Shown: in pieces, positions 23,358 to 32,085 of the stretch
Position numbering within the stretch: the stretch's first letter is position 1
How the letters are laid out: each line of letters starts with the position of its first letter
Assembly (NCBI RefSeq): GCF_000336775.1
Contig: NZ_AOLJ01000025.1
Span: forward strand, 62,001 to 126,000
From: Haloferax gibbonsii ATCC 33959
GTDB lineage: Archaea > Halobacteriota > Halobacteria > Halobacteriales > Haloferacaceae
Length of the DNA: 64,000 nucleotides
Direction of reading: 5' to 3'
Notes under the pieces: model-generated
Told to the model about the DNA's origin: nothing
The model's database searches: none
The model's input: the letters and a program-made list of their open reading frames with translations, nothing else
Translations under genes and position numbers: made by a program

Positions 23358-23675
23358 ATGACGCCCCTCGAATACCTCGTCGTGGGACTCGTCCTCGCGG
23401 GCGTCTTCTTCAGTTTCGTCGCGGTCGTCGGAATCATCCGACTGCCCGACCTCTACACCCGCGCCCACGCGACTTCGAAGAGCGATACGCTCGGAACGGT
23501 GCTCTCCCTCGGCGGAATCGCGCTCCTGTTCGGCGCGGAGGTCTCCGCCGTCAAGACGGTCTTGCTTCTGTTGTTCATGCTCATCACTAACCCGACGGCC
23601 GCTCACGCCATCGCACGGGCGGCCCACGACCAAGGTATCGAACCGTGGACCGCGAGCGATGAGGAGGGCGACTGA
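23358..23675 (+). CDS. mrpG: Mrp antiporter subunit G
   Basis: 105 residues with three membrane segments and the family motif GIIRLPDLYTRAHATSKSDTLGT. It starts one base after the mrpF stop. A GTG at 23346 would extend it by four residues into mrpF, but the ATG fits the family better. It is a small subunit of the membrane antiporter. Confidence 0.93.
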   Translation: MTPLEYLVVGLVLAGVFFSFVAVVGIIRLPDLYTRAHATSKSDTLGTVLSLGGIALLFGAEVSAVKTVLLLLFMLITNPTAAHAIARAAHDQGIEPWTASDEEGD

Positions 23676-23677
23676 AC

Positions 23678-24214
23678 GTGCAGTTACTCCTCTACGGCGT
23701 GTTGCTGACGTTCGTCGTCTTCGCCGCGCTCGCCGTGGCCTTCCTCCGAGACATCCTCAGCGCGATTATCGCGTTCGCCGGGTTCAGTTTCGGCGTCGCA
23801 ATCGTCTACATCCTCCTCAGAGCGCCCGACGTCGCGCTGACGGAAGCGGCCGTCGGGGCGGGTGTCACGACGGTGTTGTTCCTCCTGGCAATCGTCCGAA
23901 CGGTCCGGCCGGGCGGGGACCGACTCTTCGAGCGCGTCGCGTGGGGGCCCGCGATAATCGCGACCGGTCTCGTGGGCGTGTTGCTCACGACGGTTCGGTC
24001 GCTCCCCACTATCGGCGACCCGACCTCGCCGGTCGCGACCTCGGAGATCACCCGGTATTACCTCGAAAACGCCTATCCGCAGACCGAAGTCGAAAACGTC
24101 GTGACGGCGATTTTGGCCGCCTACCGCGGGTTCGACACGCTCGGTGAGGCCGCGGTCGTTCTCGCGGCGGGGCTCGCGGTCCTCGTCGTCCTCCGCAAGG
24201 AGGTGTACGTATGA
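23678..24214 (+). CDS. Mrp antiporter subunit with DUF4040 domain (split-off MrpA C-terminal part)
   Basis: 178 residues from a GTG start. It has four to five membrane segments. Residues 1-90 match the hydrogenase-like MbhD/DUF4040 unit (AFLRDILSAIIAFAGFSFGVAIVYILLRAPDVALTEAAVGAGVTT). The rest resembles the MbhE unit with a membrane segment near the C-terminus. In many bacteria these units are the C-terminal end of the large MrpA protein; here they form a separate gene, as in other archaeal Mrp and Mbh operons. The stop overlaps the next start (ATGA). Confidence 0.9.
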   Translation: MQLLLYGVLLTFVVFAALAVAFLRDILSAIIAFAGFSFGVAIVYILLRAPDVALTEAAVGAGVTTVLFLLAIVRTVRPGGDRLFERVAWGPAIIATGLVGVLLTTVRSLPTIGDPTSPVATSEITRYYLENAYPQTEVENVVTAILAAYRGFDTLGEAAVVLAAGLAVLVVLRKEVYV

Positions 24215-24675
24215 GCGCCACCGACGGCTCTCTCAGCGCGTACGTCGAGAGTACGATTATCATGACGACGGTTCGCGTCGTCAGCCCGTTCGTGTTCACG
24301 TTCGGGCTGTTCGTCATGTTCCACGGCGCGGAGTCCGCCGGCGGCGGGTTCCAGGGCGGCGCGATCGTCGCGTCGAGCATCATCATGCTCGCGTTCGCGT
24401 TCGGTATCGAGCCGACGCGCGAGTGGCTCGACGACAGCGTCATCCGACTCCTCGTCGGCGTCGGCGCGACGACGTTCGTCGGTATCGGAATCGGTGCGCT
24501 CGCGTTCGACGGGGCGTTCCTGGAGTACGCCGCCTACGGTATCAGCCACGGCGTGAAGTACGGTATCGAACTCGTCGAACTCGGCATCGGCGCAATCGTC
24601 GCGGGCGTCATCGTCTCGCTGTTCATGAACCTCGCGGGTGGATTCAACCACGACTCCGGAGGTGACGACGCGTGA
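24211..24675 (+). CDS. mrpB: Mrp antiporter subunit B
   Basis: 154 residues with four membrane segments. The MrpB/MnhB motif GLFVMFHGAESAGGGFQGGAIVASSIIMLAFAFG is complete. The ATG overlaps the previous stop by four bases, and its own stop overlaps the next GTG, so translation along the operon is coupled. Confidence 0.94.
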   Translation: MSATDGSLSAYVESTIIMTTVRVVSPFVFTFGLFVMFHGAESAGGGFQGGAIVASSIIMLAFAFGIEPTREWLDDSVIRLLVGVGATTFVGIGIGALAFDGAFLEYAAYGISHGVKYGIELVELGIGAIVAGVIVSLFMNLAGGFNHDSGGDDA

Positions 24676-25031
24676 TCGACCTCCTCACGACGCACTACAA
24701 CTACGTCGCGAGCATCCTGCTGTTCGGTATCGGACTCTACGTCGTCATGGGCAGTCCGAACCTCGTCAAGAAGATCATCGGTATGAACATCTTCCAGGTC
24801 GGCATCTTCCTGTTTTTCGTGACGACCGGGTACGTCGACGGCGGGGCTCCGCCCGTGGTCGGCCACGGCGAAGAGACGTTCGTGAGCCCGCTTCCGCACG
24901 TGCTCATCCTGACGGCTATCGTCGTCGGGGTGAGCCTGACGGCGGTCGCGCTCGCGCTCGTCATCCGCATCTACGACGGCTACGGTTCGCTGGACGAAGA
25001 CGTCATCAAGGAGGTGCAGGTCGATGACTGA
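24672..25031 (+). CDS. mrpC: Mrp antiporter subunit C
   Basis: 119 residues from a GTG start overlapping the mrpB stop. It is a NuoK-like protein with three membrane segments: LLFGIGLYVVMGSPNLVKKIIGMNIFQVGIFLFFV and HVLILTAIVVGVSLTAVALALVIRIY. The C-terminus DEDVIKEVQVDD overlaps the next gene by eight bases. Confidence 0.94.
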   Translation: MIDLLTTHYNYVASILLFGIGLYVVMGSPNLVKKIIGMNIFQVGIFLFFVTTGYVDGGAPPVVGHGEETFVSPLPHVLILTAIVVGVSLTAVALALVIRIYDGYGSLDEDVIKEVQVDD

Positions 25032-26502
25032 CGCGCTCGTCCTCCTCGTGGTCGTCCCCATCGCCGCGTCGCTGTTCCCCGTCGCTCTCGGGGGCCGGTT
25101 CGAGCGAATCGGTTGGTTCGTCGCGGCCGCGATGGGCCTCGTCCACCTCGGACTCTCCGCGACCGTCGCGGCGCGGGTTCTCGACGTCGGCCGGATCTCG
25201 TACGCCGTCGGTGGGTTCGAACCGCCGTTCGGCATCGAACTCGTCGCCGACGGCATCTCCGCGCCGCTGCTCGTGCTCGTGTCGCTTTCGACGCTCGGCG
25301 TGCTCGCTTACGCCCGCCGCGCGGGGCCGCACTCGAACGCGTTCTACAGCGAACTCGCACTGCTCACGGCCGGCATCTCCGGCGTCTTCGCGACCGCGGA
25401 CGTGTTCAACCTGTACGTCTTCCTGGAGATTACGGGACTCGCGACCTACGCCCTCGTCGCCAGCGGTCGGTCGCCGAGCGCGGCGTTAGCGAGCCTCAAG
25501 TACCTGTTCGTCGGGACCATCGGCGCGTCCCTCTACCTGCTCGGCGTCGGGTACCTCTACATCATGACGGGGACGCTCAACATGGCGGACCTCACCGAGG
25601 CGGTCGCGTCTGTCGGCTACTCCTCGCCAGCGATACTGACGAGCTTCGGGCTCATCGTGACAGGCCTCCTGGTCAAGGTCGCCGTCTTCCCGCTGCACAC
25701 GTGGCAGCCCGGTGCCTACGCCGAGTCGCCCGACACCGTCAGCGCGTACATCTCCGCGCTCGTCTCGACGGCGGCCGGCTACGCGCTCGTCCGCATCATC
25801 TACGCGGTGTACACGACCGAGTTCCTCGACGAGGTCTCGCTCGCCGGCGACGCCCTCGTGGCGCTCGCGTCGGTGAGTATCGTCGTCGGGGCGGTCCTCG
25901 CGGTCATGCAGTCCGACCTCAAACGCATGCTCGCGTACTCCTCGGTCTCGCAGTTCGGTCTGGTCGTCGCCGCGATCGGCCTCGCGAACGAGACGGCGCT
26001 CGTCGGAGCGGTCGTCCACCTCGTCGGCCACGCGGTGATGAAAGGCGGGCTGTTCCTCACCGTCGGCGTATTCGCCACCGGTCTCGGCGTGCGGACGGTC
26101 GAGGACTTCGCGGGACTCGCCGCGAAGGCACCGGTGTCGAGCGCGGCGTTCGCCGTGCTCGCCTTCTCGATGGTCGGCATCCCGCCGGCCGTCGGGTTCG
26201 TCGGGAAGTGGAACATCGTCGTCGGTGCGGTCGAAGCCGGCGCGTGGTCCGTCGCGGCCGTCGTCGTGGTGAGCACGCTTCTCACCCTCGCGTACTTCGG
26301 CCGGGTCATCGAGCGAATGTACTTCACCGCGCCCGAACCCGAGGCTGACGCCGTCTCGACCGACGGCGGAAACGAAACCGTCGAGGTGTCGTTCGGCATG
26401 CGCGCGGTCGTCGTCGTCTCGGCGGTCGCCGCGGTGGTGCTCGGCGTTCTCGGCTCCGACCTCATCACCGTCATCCAACCGGCACTGGAGGTGTACTTCT
26501 AA
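25024..26502 (+). CDS. mrpD: Mrp antiporter subunit D, proton-pumping type (first of three)
   Basis: 492 residues with about 14 membrane segments, in the NuoL/M/N antiporter-like family. The hallmarks are FLEITGLATYALVASGRSPSAALASLKYLFVGTIGASLYLLG, the lysine region VKVAVFPLHTWQPGAYAESPDTVSAYISALVSTAAGYALVR, and DLKRMLAYSSVSQFGLV. It is one of the proton or sodium channels of the complex. A hydrophilic loop with EPEADAVSTDGGNETVEVS lies before the last membrane segment. Confidence 0.94.
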   Translation: MTDALVLLVVVPIAASLFPVALGGRFERIGWFVAAAMGLVHLGLSATVAARVLDVGRISYAVGGFEPPFGIELVADGISAPLLVLVSLSTLGVLAYARRAGPHSNAFYSELALLTAGISGVFATADVFNLYVFLEITGLATYALVASGRSPSAALASLKYLFVGTIGASLYLLGVGYLYIMTGTLNMADLTEAVASVGYSSPAILTSFGLIVTGLLVKVAVFPLHTWQPGAYAESPDTVSAYISALVSTAAGYALVRIIYAVYTTEFLDEVSLAGDALVALASVSIVVGAVLAVMQSDLKRMLAYSSVSQFGLVVAAIGLANETALVGAVVHLVGHAVMKGGLFLTVGVFATGLGVRTVEDFAGLAAKAPVSSAAFAVLAFSMVGIPPAVGFVGKWNIVVGAVEAGAWSVAAVVVVSTLLTLAYFGRVIERMYFTAPEPEADAVSTDGGNETVEVSFGMRAVVVVSAVAAVVLGVLGSDLITVIQPALEVYF

Positions 26503-28215
26503 ATGACAGACGTTTTCTCACTGAGACCGCTCGCGGCGGTGCTAGCCGCGGCGGTCGGTATCGTCACTATCGTCGCATCGAAACGCAGTCCCAACGTCAG
26601 GGAGGGCTTCACCGTCCTCTCTGCGGTCTCCGCACTGGGTATCGTCGCAAGCATGGTTCCGGGGGTTCTCAACGGGACGACGTACGTCACCGACCTCGGG
26701 ACGTTCGTCCCCGGAGTTCGGTTCGTCCTCCGGGCCGACCCGCTCGGGATGATATTCGCCCTGCTCGCGAGCCTCCTGTGGCTCATCACGAGCTTCTACA
26801 GCATCGGCTACATGCGCGGGCTGGACGAACACGCCCAGACGCGGTACTTCGCGGCCTTCGCGGGGAGCGTCAGCGCCGCCCTCGGCGTCGCGTTCGCCTC
26901 GAACCTCATCGTCCTGTACGTCTTCTACGAGCTGTTGACGGTGGCGACGTATCCGCTCGTCACGCACGACGAGACCGAGGAGGCCCGAAAGGCCGGTCGG
27001 AAGTACCTCGCGTACACCTTCGGTGGCGGGGTCGCCGCCCTGGCCGGGACGGCGCTCGTGTTCTTGACGACCGGAACCGTCGAGTTCTCCGCTGGCGGCA
27101 TCGCCGCGCTCGCGAACGCCGACCCGGTCGTCGCGCGGGCCGCGTTCGCGCTGCTCGTCGCCGGCTTCGGCGTGAAGGCCGCGCTCATGCCGGTCCACTC
27201 GTGGCTCCCCGACGCGATGGTCGCCCCGACCCCGGTCTCCGGGTTGCTCCACGCCGTCGCGGTCGTCAAAAGCGGCGTGTTCGGTATCGCCCGCGTCATC
27301 CTCGACGTGTACGGTCCCGACGCAGTCGGCTCGCTCGGAGTCGGCCTTCCGCTCGCCGCGGTCGCCGCGTTCACCATCGTCGTCGCGAGTATCATCGCTC
27401 TCCGACAGGACAACCTCAAACGGCGGTTGGCGTACTCGACGGTCAGCCAGCTCTCGTACATCGTCCTCGGGTTGGCCCTACTCTCCCCCGCGGCGCTCGT
27501 CGGCGGGCTGCTCCACATCCCCGCCCACGCGTTCATGAAGCTCACTCTGTTCTTCTGTGCGGGCGTGATTCACGTCGAGACGCACACCGACGATATCAGC
27601 GATATGGCGGGAATCGGCCGGCGGATGCCGCTGACGATGATTGCGTTCACCGTCGCGAGCCTCGGGATGGCCGGCCTGCCGCTGGTCGCCGGGTTCGTCA
27701 GCAAGTGGTACCTCCTCATCGGGAGCATCGAGACGGGACAGACGGTCTTCGTGTTCGTGCTCTTGGCGTCCGGCCTGTTGAATATCGGCTACTTCTGGCC
27801 GGTCATCTACCAGGCGTTCTTCCAGACGCCGGAGGACTCGGACGCGAAACCGCTCATCGAGTTCCCCATCGGCGGCGTGCGGGCAGTCACCGACGGCGGG
27901 TCGAAAGACTCGGTCGCCGAGGGTGAGCAGTACGCCGTCGACCGGAATCCGAGCGACCACGTCGCCGTGGCCGACGGCGAGTCCGACCACGACGCCGCGA
28001 CCGACGGCGAACCCGACCACGACCACCACCACGGCGGCGCACCGGCCGGCGGGTGGGAACGTCGTCGACTCGGCACCGAGAGCACGTGGTTCATGATGGC
28101 CCCGATTACGATTGCCGCGGCCGGCGCAATCGTCCTCGGGGTCGTTCCCCAGACGGCGGTGTTCCTCGCGCTCGTCCAGCGCGTCGTCGCCGACGTGACG
28201 GGGGTGGTGTTCTGA
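26503..28215 (+). CDS. Mrp antiporter large subunit, NuoL/M/N family (second of three), with Asp/His-rich loop
   Basis: 570 residues, starting directly after the previous stop. It has about 14 membrane segments and the family blocks FYELLTVATYPLVTHDETEEARKAGRKYLAYT, KAALMPVHSWLPDAMVAPTPVSGLLHAVAVVKSGVFGI and DNLKRRLAYSTVSQLSYIVLG. Between membrane segments near residues 460-515 is a long hydrophilic insert, rich in Asp and His (VADGESDHDAATDGEPDHDHHHGG), which could bind metal ions. It is the second large ion-translocating subunit. Confidence 0.93.
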   Translation: MTDVFSLRPLAAVLAAAVGIVTIVASKRSPNVREGFTVLSAVSALGIVASMVPGVLNGTTYVTDLGTFVPGVRFVLRADPLGMIFALLASLLWLITSFYSIGYMRGLDEHAQTRYFAAFAGSVSAALGVAFASNLIVLYVFYELLTVATYPLVTHDETEEARKAGRKYLAYTFGGGVAALAGTALVFLTTGTVEFSAGGIAALANADPVVARAAFALLVAGFGVKAALMPVHSWLPDAMVAPTPVSGLLHAVAVVKSGVFGIARVILDVYGPDAVGSLGVGLPLAAVAAFTIVVASIIALRQDNLKRRLAYSTVSQLSYIVLGLALLSPAALVGGLLHIPAHAFMKLTLFFCAGVIHVETHTDDISDMAGIGRRMPLTMIAFTVASLGMAGLPLVAGFVSKWYLLIGSIETGQTVFVFVLLASGLLNIGYFWPVIYQAFFQTPEDSDAKPLIEFPIGGVRAVTDGGSKDSVAEGEQYAVDRNPSDHVAVADGESDHDAATDGEPDHDHHHGGAPAGGWERRRLGTESTWFMMAPITIAAAGAIVLGVVPQTAVFLALVQRVVADVTGVVF

Positions 28216-29957
28216 TGTCGACAGCCACACTCCTGCCGCCGGCGTTCGTCGTGCTCGCGGTCGCGCTCGTCATGCCGTTCGTCTCGCGTCGGGTCGGGCA
28301 CGCCCTGGGCGTGCTCTCGACCGGCGGGGTGGCCGTCTGGTCGCTTCTCGCCCCGGCCGGCGCACACCTGCCGGTGACGTTCCTCGGCTTCGACGCCGTG
28401 TTGTTCAACGTCGACGAGTTCTCCCGGTTGATGGGGATTATCTTCGGCCTCATCGGCGCGGCCGCCGTCCTCTACTCGTACTCGTCGGACGCGCGGAACA
28501 TCCAGACGGCCTACGCCCTCGGTTACGTGGGGACGAGCCTCGGCGCGGTCTTCGCCGGCGACTGGCTCACCATGGTGTTCTTCTGGGAACTCATGGCGGT
28601 CACGAGCACGCTTCTCGTCTGGGACTACGGCGGCGAAGCGGTGCGCGCGGGCTACCGCTACGCGATTGCCCACGGGCTCGGCGGCAGCCTGCTCATGGGC
28701 GCTATCGTCTGGCACTACGTCGAGGTGGGGTCGTTCCTCTTCTCGGCGACCGGCGGTATCGCGGCCGGCGTTCCGGCCGCGCTCGCGGCGCTCGGTATCG
28801 GCGTCAACGTCGGATACGTCGGGTTGCACACGTGGCTTCCCGACACGTATCCGCGTCCCCACTTCGCCGCGAGCGTCTTCCTGTCGGTCTACACGACGAA
28901 GACCGGGGTTTACGGCCTCGCTCGCGCGTTCCCCGACGGGAACCTCGCAATCGCGTACATGGGGACCGCGATGGCCGTCGTCGGCGTCGGCTACGCGCTC
29001 ATGCAAAACGACATGCGACGGCTCCTGGCGTACCACATCCAGTCGCAGGTCGGGTACATGGTCGCCGGCGTCGGCATCGGCACGGCGCTCGCGACCGCCG
29101 GCGCGTTCGCGCACGTCTACAACCACATCCTCTACAAGGCGCTGTTGTTCATGACCGCCGGCGTCGTCCTCTCGCGGACCGGCGAAGAGAACCTCAAGTA
29201 CCTGGGGAACCTCCGCGGGGCGTTGCCGGCGACCGCGCTCGCGTTCACCGTCGCCGCCCTCTCGATTAGCGGCTTCCCCGGCTTCAACGGGTTCGTCAGC
29301 AAGGGCATGATTACCGCCGCCGCCCACAAGGAGCATCTGGACGGCATCTTCTACCTCCTCCTCGCCGGGGGCGTCGGAACGTTCATGTCGTTCATCAAGT
29401 TCGGCTACTACGCGTTCTTCCGCGATGCGGACCGCGACTGGTCGCTCGACCGCGCCGGGACGGGCCAGTCGGTCGCGATGCTCAGCGTCGCGGGGCTCTG
29501 TGTCGCCTTCGGGCTGTACCCAGACGCGCTGTTCGCGATACTGCCCGGAAGCACCGCCGACGCGCACCCCTTCACGCTCAGCCACCTCGGCGAAGGGTTC
29601 GCGCTCGCCGTGCTCGGGGTCGTCGGCTTCGTGGTCGTGAAGAAACCGCTCTCGAAGGTCGGAGACGTGCCGGACGTCGACGCCGTGTTGAATCCCGCTG
29701 TCTTCTACGGCACCCGCGCGCTGGTTCGCGGCTCGACCGGTCTCTTCGCCGCCGTCGACCGCGTCGTCTCGACCGCGTCCTACGACGTCGCGGGCGCGAT
29801 TGCGAACCCGTACCCCGCGTTGCGTCGGGTCGCCGGCGGCCTCGGACGGACCGAGGCGGACTCGATTACCGTCGGGAGCCTTCGCGCGACGATTGCGACG
29901 AGTATCGCACTCGTCGTGTTGATACTCGGCGGCGTGCTCGTCGGACTACTCGCGTAG
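28215..29957 (+). CDS. Mrp antiporter large subunit, NuoL/M/N family (third of three)
   Basis: 580 residues; the ATG shares a base with the previous stop (TGATG). It has about 14-15 membrane segments, with FFWELMAVTSTLLVWDYGGEAVRAGYRYAIAHGLGGSLLMGA, the block YVGLHTWLPDTYPRPHFAASVFLSVYTTKTGVYGLARAF, and NDMRRLLAYHIQSQVGYMVAG. Two further membrane segments lie at the C-terminus. It may stand for the N-terminal part of MrpA, with the 23678 gene supplying the C-terminal part. It ends the operon and converges on coaBC 25 bases away. Confidence 0.92.
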   Translation: MSTATLLPPAFVVLAVALVMPFVSRRVGHALGVLSTGGVAVWSLLAPAGAHLPVTFLGFDAVLFNVDEFSRLMGIIFGLIGAAAVLYSYSSDARNIQTAYALGYVGTSLGAVFAGDWLTMVFFWELMAVTSTLLVWDYGGEAVRAGYRYAIAHGLGGSLLMGAIVWHYVEVGSFLFSATGGIAAGVPAALAALGIGVNVGYVGLHTWLPDTYPRPHFAASVFLSVYTTKTGVYGLARAFPDGNLAIAYMGTAMAVVGVGYALMQNDMRRLLAYHIQSQVGYMVAGVGIGTALATAGAFAHVYNHILYKALLFMTAGVVLSRTGEENLKYLGNLRGALPATALAFTVAALSISGFPGFNGFVSKGMITAAAHKEHLDGIFYLLLAGGVGTFMSFIKFGYYAFFRDADRDWSLDRAGTGQSVAMLSVAGLCVAFGLYPDALFAILPGSTADAHPFTLSHLGEGFALAVLGVVGFVVVKKPLSKVGDVPDVDAVLNPAVFYGTRALVRGSTGLFAAVDRVVSTASYDVAGAIANPYPALRRVAGGLGRTEADSITVGSLRATIATSIALVVLILGGVLVGLLA

Positions 29958-29977
29958 TCCCGAGCCGGGCCGGGTCG

Positions 29978-29983
29978 TTTTTT
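29978..29983 (+). terminator. T tract ending the Mrp operon
   Basis: Six T residues follow a GC-rich stretch 20 bases after the last Mrp stop, inside the 25-base gap before the convergent coaBC end. Oligo-T tracts are the usual archaeal termination signal. Confidence 0.45.
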
Positions 29984-31140
29984 CACGAGAGTTCCGTTTT
30001 CAGTTCGTCAGCGACGCGCGCGCCGAGCCCGTCTTTCGACCCGACGTACTCGCTCGTCTCGTCGGCGCGGACGACGAGCGCGCGGGTCTCGTCCGCGCCC
30101 ATGACGGAGGCGTCGTTGGCGACGACGAACGCGAGGCCGACGCGGTCCATGATGCGGCGGGCCTCGCCGACCATCGCCTCGTCGTCGCCGGTCGTCTCGG
30201 CTTTGAAGCCGACGATGGTGAGGTCGGGATGCGAACCGCGGACCGCGTCGATGAGCTTCGGCGCGGGTTCGAGGTCGAGCGTGCGCGCCTCGCCGGAGCG
30301 AATCTTCTGGTCGGCCGCCTCGACGGTGAAATCGGAGATGGCGGCCGCGGAGACGAGCGCGTCGGCGTCGGCGTCGACCGCGGCCTCGACGGCCTCCAGC
30401 ATCTCGGCCGCCGACTCGACGGCGAGCACGTCGGCGTAGTGTACGTCGTCGCCGTCGTGGACGAGCGTCACGTCCGCGCCGCGAATCGCGAGCGCGCGGG
30501 CGACGGCGCGACCCGTGCGACCGGAGGCGCGGTTCGAGAGGGTTCGAATGGGGTCGATGGATTCGGTCGTCGCGCCGGCGGTGACGACGACCGACTTCCC
30601 GGCGAGCGACTGTTCGGTCGTCGCCGTCGCCACGCCGGTGACGATGGCCTCCTCGGTGGCGATTTTCGCCTTCCCCTCCTCGACGCGCGGGTCGACGAAC
30701 TCCACGCCCCACGACCGCACCCGCTCGATGGCGTCGAGGACGCCGGGGTGGTCGTACATGGGCTCGTGCATCGCGGGCGCGACGACGACCGGGACGCCCG
30801 CGCCGATGGCGGTGGTCGCGGTGGTCGTCACGGGGGAGTCGTCGACGGCGGCGGCTATCTTGCCGACCGTGTTGGCGGTCGCGGGCGCGACGAGGAACAC
30901 GTCGGCCCAACCTTCGCGGCCGCAGAGTTCGACGTGTTCGACGCGGCCGGTAATCTCGGTCACGACGTCGTTGTCGGTGGCGAACTCGACGGCCCACGGG
31001 TGGATGATTCCCGTCGCGGCGTCGGTCATCACCGCGCGGACCGACGCGCCCCGCCGTCGGAGTTCGTGCGCCAACTCGACGACTTTCACGGCCGCGATAC
31101 TCCCCGTCACCCCGAGCGCGACGTTCACACCTTCGAGCAT
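29983..31140 (-). CDS. coaBC: Phosphopantothenoylcysteine decarboxylase / phosphopantothenate-cysteine ligase
   Basis: 385 residues, the fused coenzyme A enzyme. Residues 1 to about 180 are the flavin-dependent decarboxylase CoaC: VALGVTGSIAAVKVVELA, the histidine region, APATANTVGKIA and VVVAPAMHEPMY. Here PAMH stands where bacterial enzymes have PAMN. Residues about 190-385 are the ligase CoaB: VVVTAGATTESIDPIRTLSNRASG, AAAISDF and VGFKAETT. It converts 4'-phosphopantothenate to 4'-phosphopantetheine in two steps. Start at MLEGVNVALG. Confidence 0.94.
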   Translation of the reverse strand: MLEGVNVALGVTGSIAAVKVVELAHELRRRGASVRAVMTDAATGIIHPWAVEFATDNDVVTEITGRVEHVELCGREGWADVFLVAPATANTVGKIAAAVDDSPVTTTATTAIGAGVPVVVAPAMHEPMYDHPGVLDAIERVRSWGVEFVDPRVEEGKAKIATEEAIVTGVATATTEQSLAGKSVVVTAGATTESIDPIRTLSNRASGRTGRAVARALAIRGADVTLVHDGDDVHYADVLAVESAAEMLEAVEAAVDADADALVSAAAISDFTVEAADQKIRSGEARTLDLEPAPKLIDAVRGSHPDLTIVGFKAETTGDDEAMVGEARRIMDRVGLAFVVANDASVMGADETRALVVRADETSEYVGSKDGLGARVADELKTELS

Positions 31141-31227
31141 TCACTCGTCTCTGCGCCCGCTATCGGTTAAAAGGATTCGCGTCCGCGCGGGGTGGTCTCG
31201 GACCGCACCCGCGCGAATCGGAGTCGG

Positions 31228-32004
31228 TTATTCGTCGAGTCGCCCGAGTTCGTCGTCGACGAGGCTCGGGTGCGTGCGCTGGGGCTCGTCGTGCGGTTCG
31301 GCGAAGAACTCGCGCATGACCTCGCGGGACTCGCGCTCGCGGCGGGCGCGCTCGTCGGCGTCTATCTCCTCGCAGGCCGGCGGCACCTCGCGGCCGCGGT
31401 CGGTGAAGTAGCCGGTCGGCGCGACCCAGTCGTTGTAGAACGCCGTCCCCGAATCGTGGACCAGCGTGATGGCCGTCTCCGCGGCGTCGCCGGCGGCGAC
31501 GACCGCCTGGTGGTAAATCTCGGTCAGTCGCCCCGCGGCGTAGATGCCGGGGACGGCGGTCCGGCCGAGGTCGTCCACGTCGACGTAGGTCTTCGACCCG
31601 GCGGCGCGGAGGTCGACGCCCGTGTCTTCGAGGTACGACGCGTCGGACCACGACGCCGCGACGACCCGCGACGCCTCGACGGTCTCTTCGCCGTCGTCGG
31701 TCTCGACGGTCGCGCGGAACAGCGGGTCGTCGTCGCCGAGCACGTCGAGGTCGGTGACCCGGCCCGTCAGTCGGTCCGCGCCGTTTCGGTCGGCCTGTTC
31801 GGAGAGCAGGTCGGTGAACAGTCGACTGTTGACGCCCGCCGGGAAGCCGGGGACGTTTTCGAGGTGGGCGTTTCGGCGAACGATCGGCTCGCCGTCGTTG
31901 ACGACGAGGGTGTCGAGGCCGGCGCGCGCGAGGAACGTCGCGGCGGTGAGGCCAGCGACGCCGCCGCCGACGACGAGCGCGTCTCGTGGATTCGTCTCGC
32001 TCAT
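31228..32004 (-). CDS. FAD-dependent oxidoreductase, thioredoxin-reductase-like without CxxC
   Basis: 258 residues. The FAD loop is ALVVGGGVAGLTAATFLARAG at about 9-29, and the second FAD motif is VPGIYAAGRLTEIYHQAVVAAGDAAETA, as in thioredoxin reductases. The whole NADPH domain and the redox CxxC are missing, which explains the short length (thioredoxin reductases have about 310 residues). After the second FAD motif there is a haloarchaeal tail with FYNDWVAPTGYFTDRGREVPPACEEID. It probably oxidises or reduces a small molecule directly on the flavin; substrate unknown. Confidence 0.85.
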   Translation of the reverse strand: MSETNPRDALVVGGGVAGLTAATFLARAGLDTLVVNDGEPIVRRNAHLENVPGFPAGVNSRLFTDLLSEQADRNGADRLTGRVTDLDVLGDDDPLFRATVETDDGEETVEASRVVAASWSDASYLEDTGVDLRAAGSKTYVDVDDLGRTAVPGIYAAGRLTEIYHQAVVAAGDAAETAITLVHDSGTAFYNDWVAPTGYFTDRGREVPPACEEIDADERARRERESREVMREFFAEPHDEPQRTHPSLVDDELGRLDE

Positions 32005-32085
32005 GCCGTGCGATAGCTCAGCGGCGAGTAAAACCGTGCGGATGTCGCCGAAGTCTGCCGAATCCCGTGCCGCGCGAGACGCGCG

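Noticed and set aside
23000-30000. NADH dehydrogenase or formate-hydrogenlyase operon
   Set aside because: The NuoL/M/N-like genes come with MrpE, F, G, B and C genes and no NuoG, NuoF or hydrogenase subunits, so an Mrp antiporter fits better.
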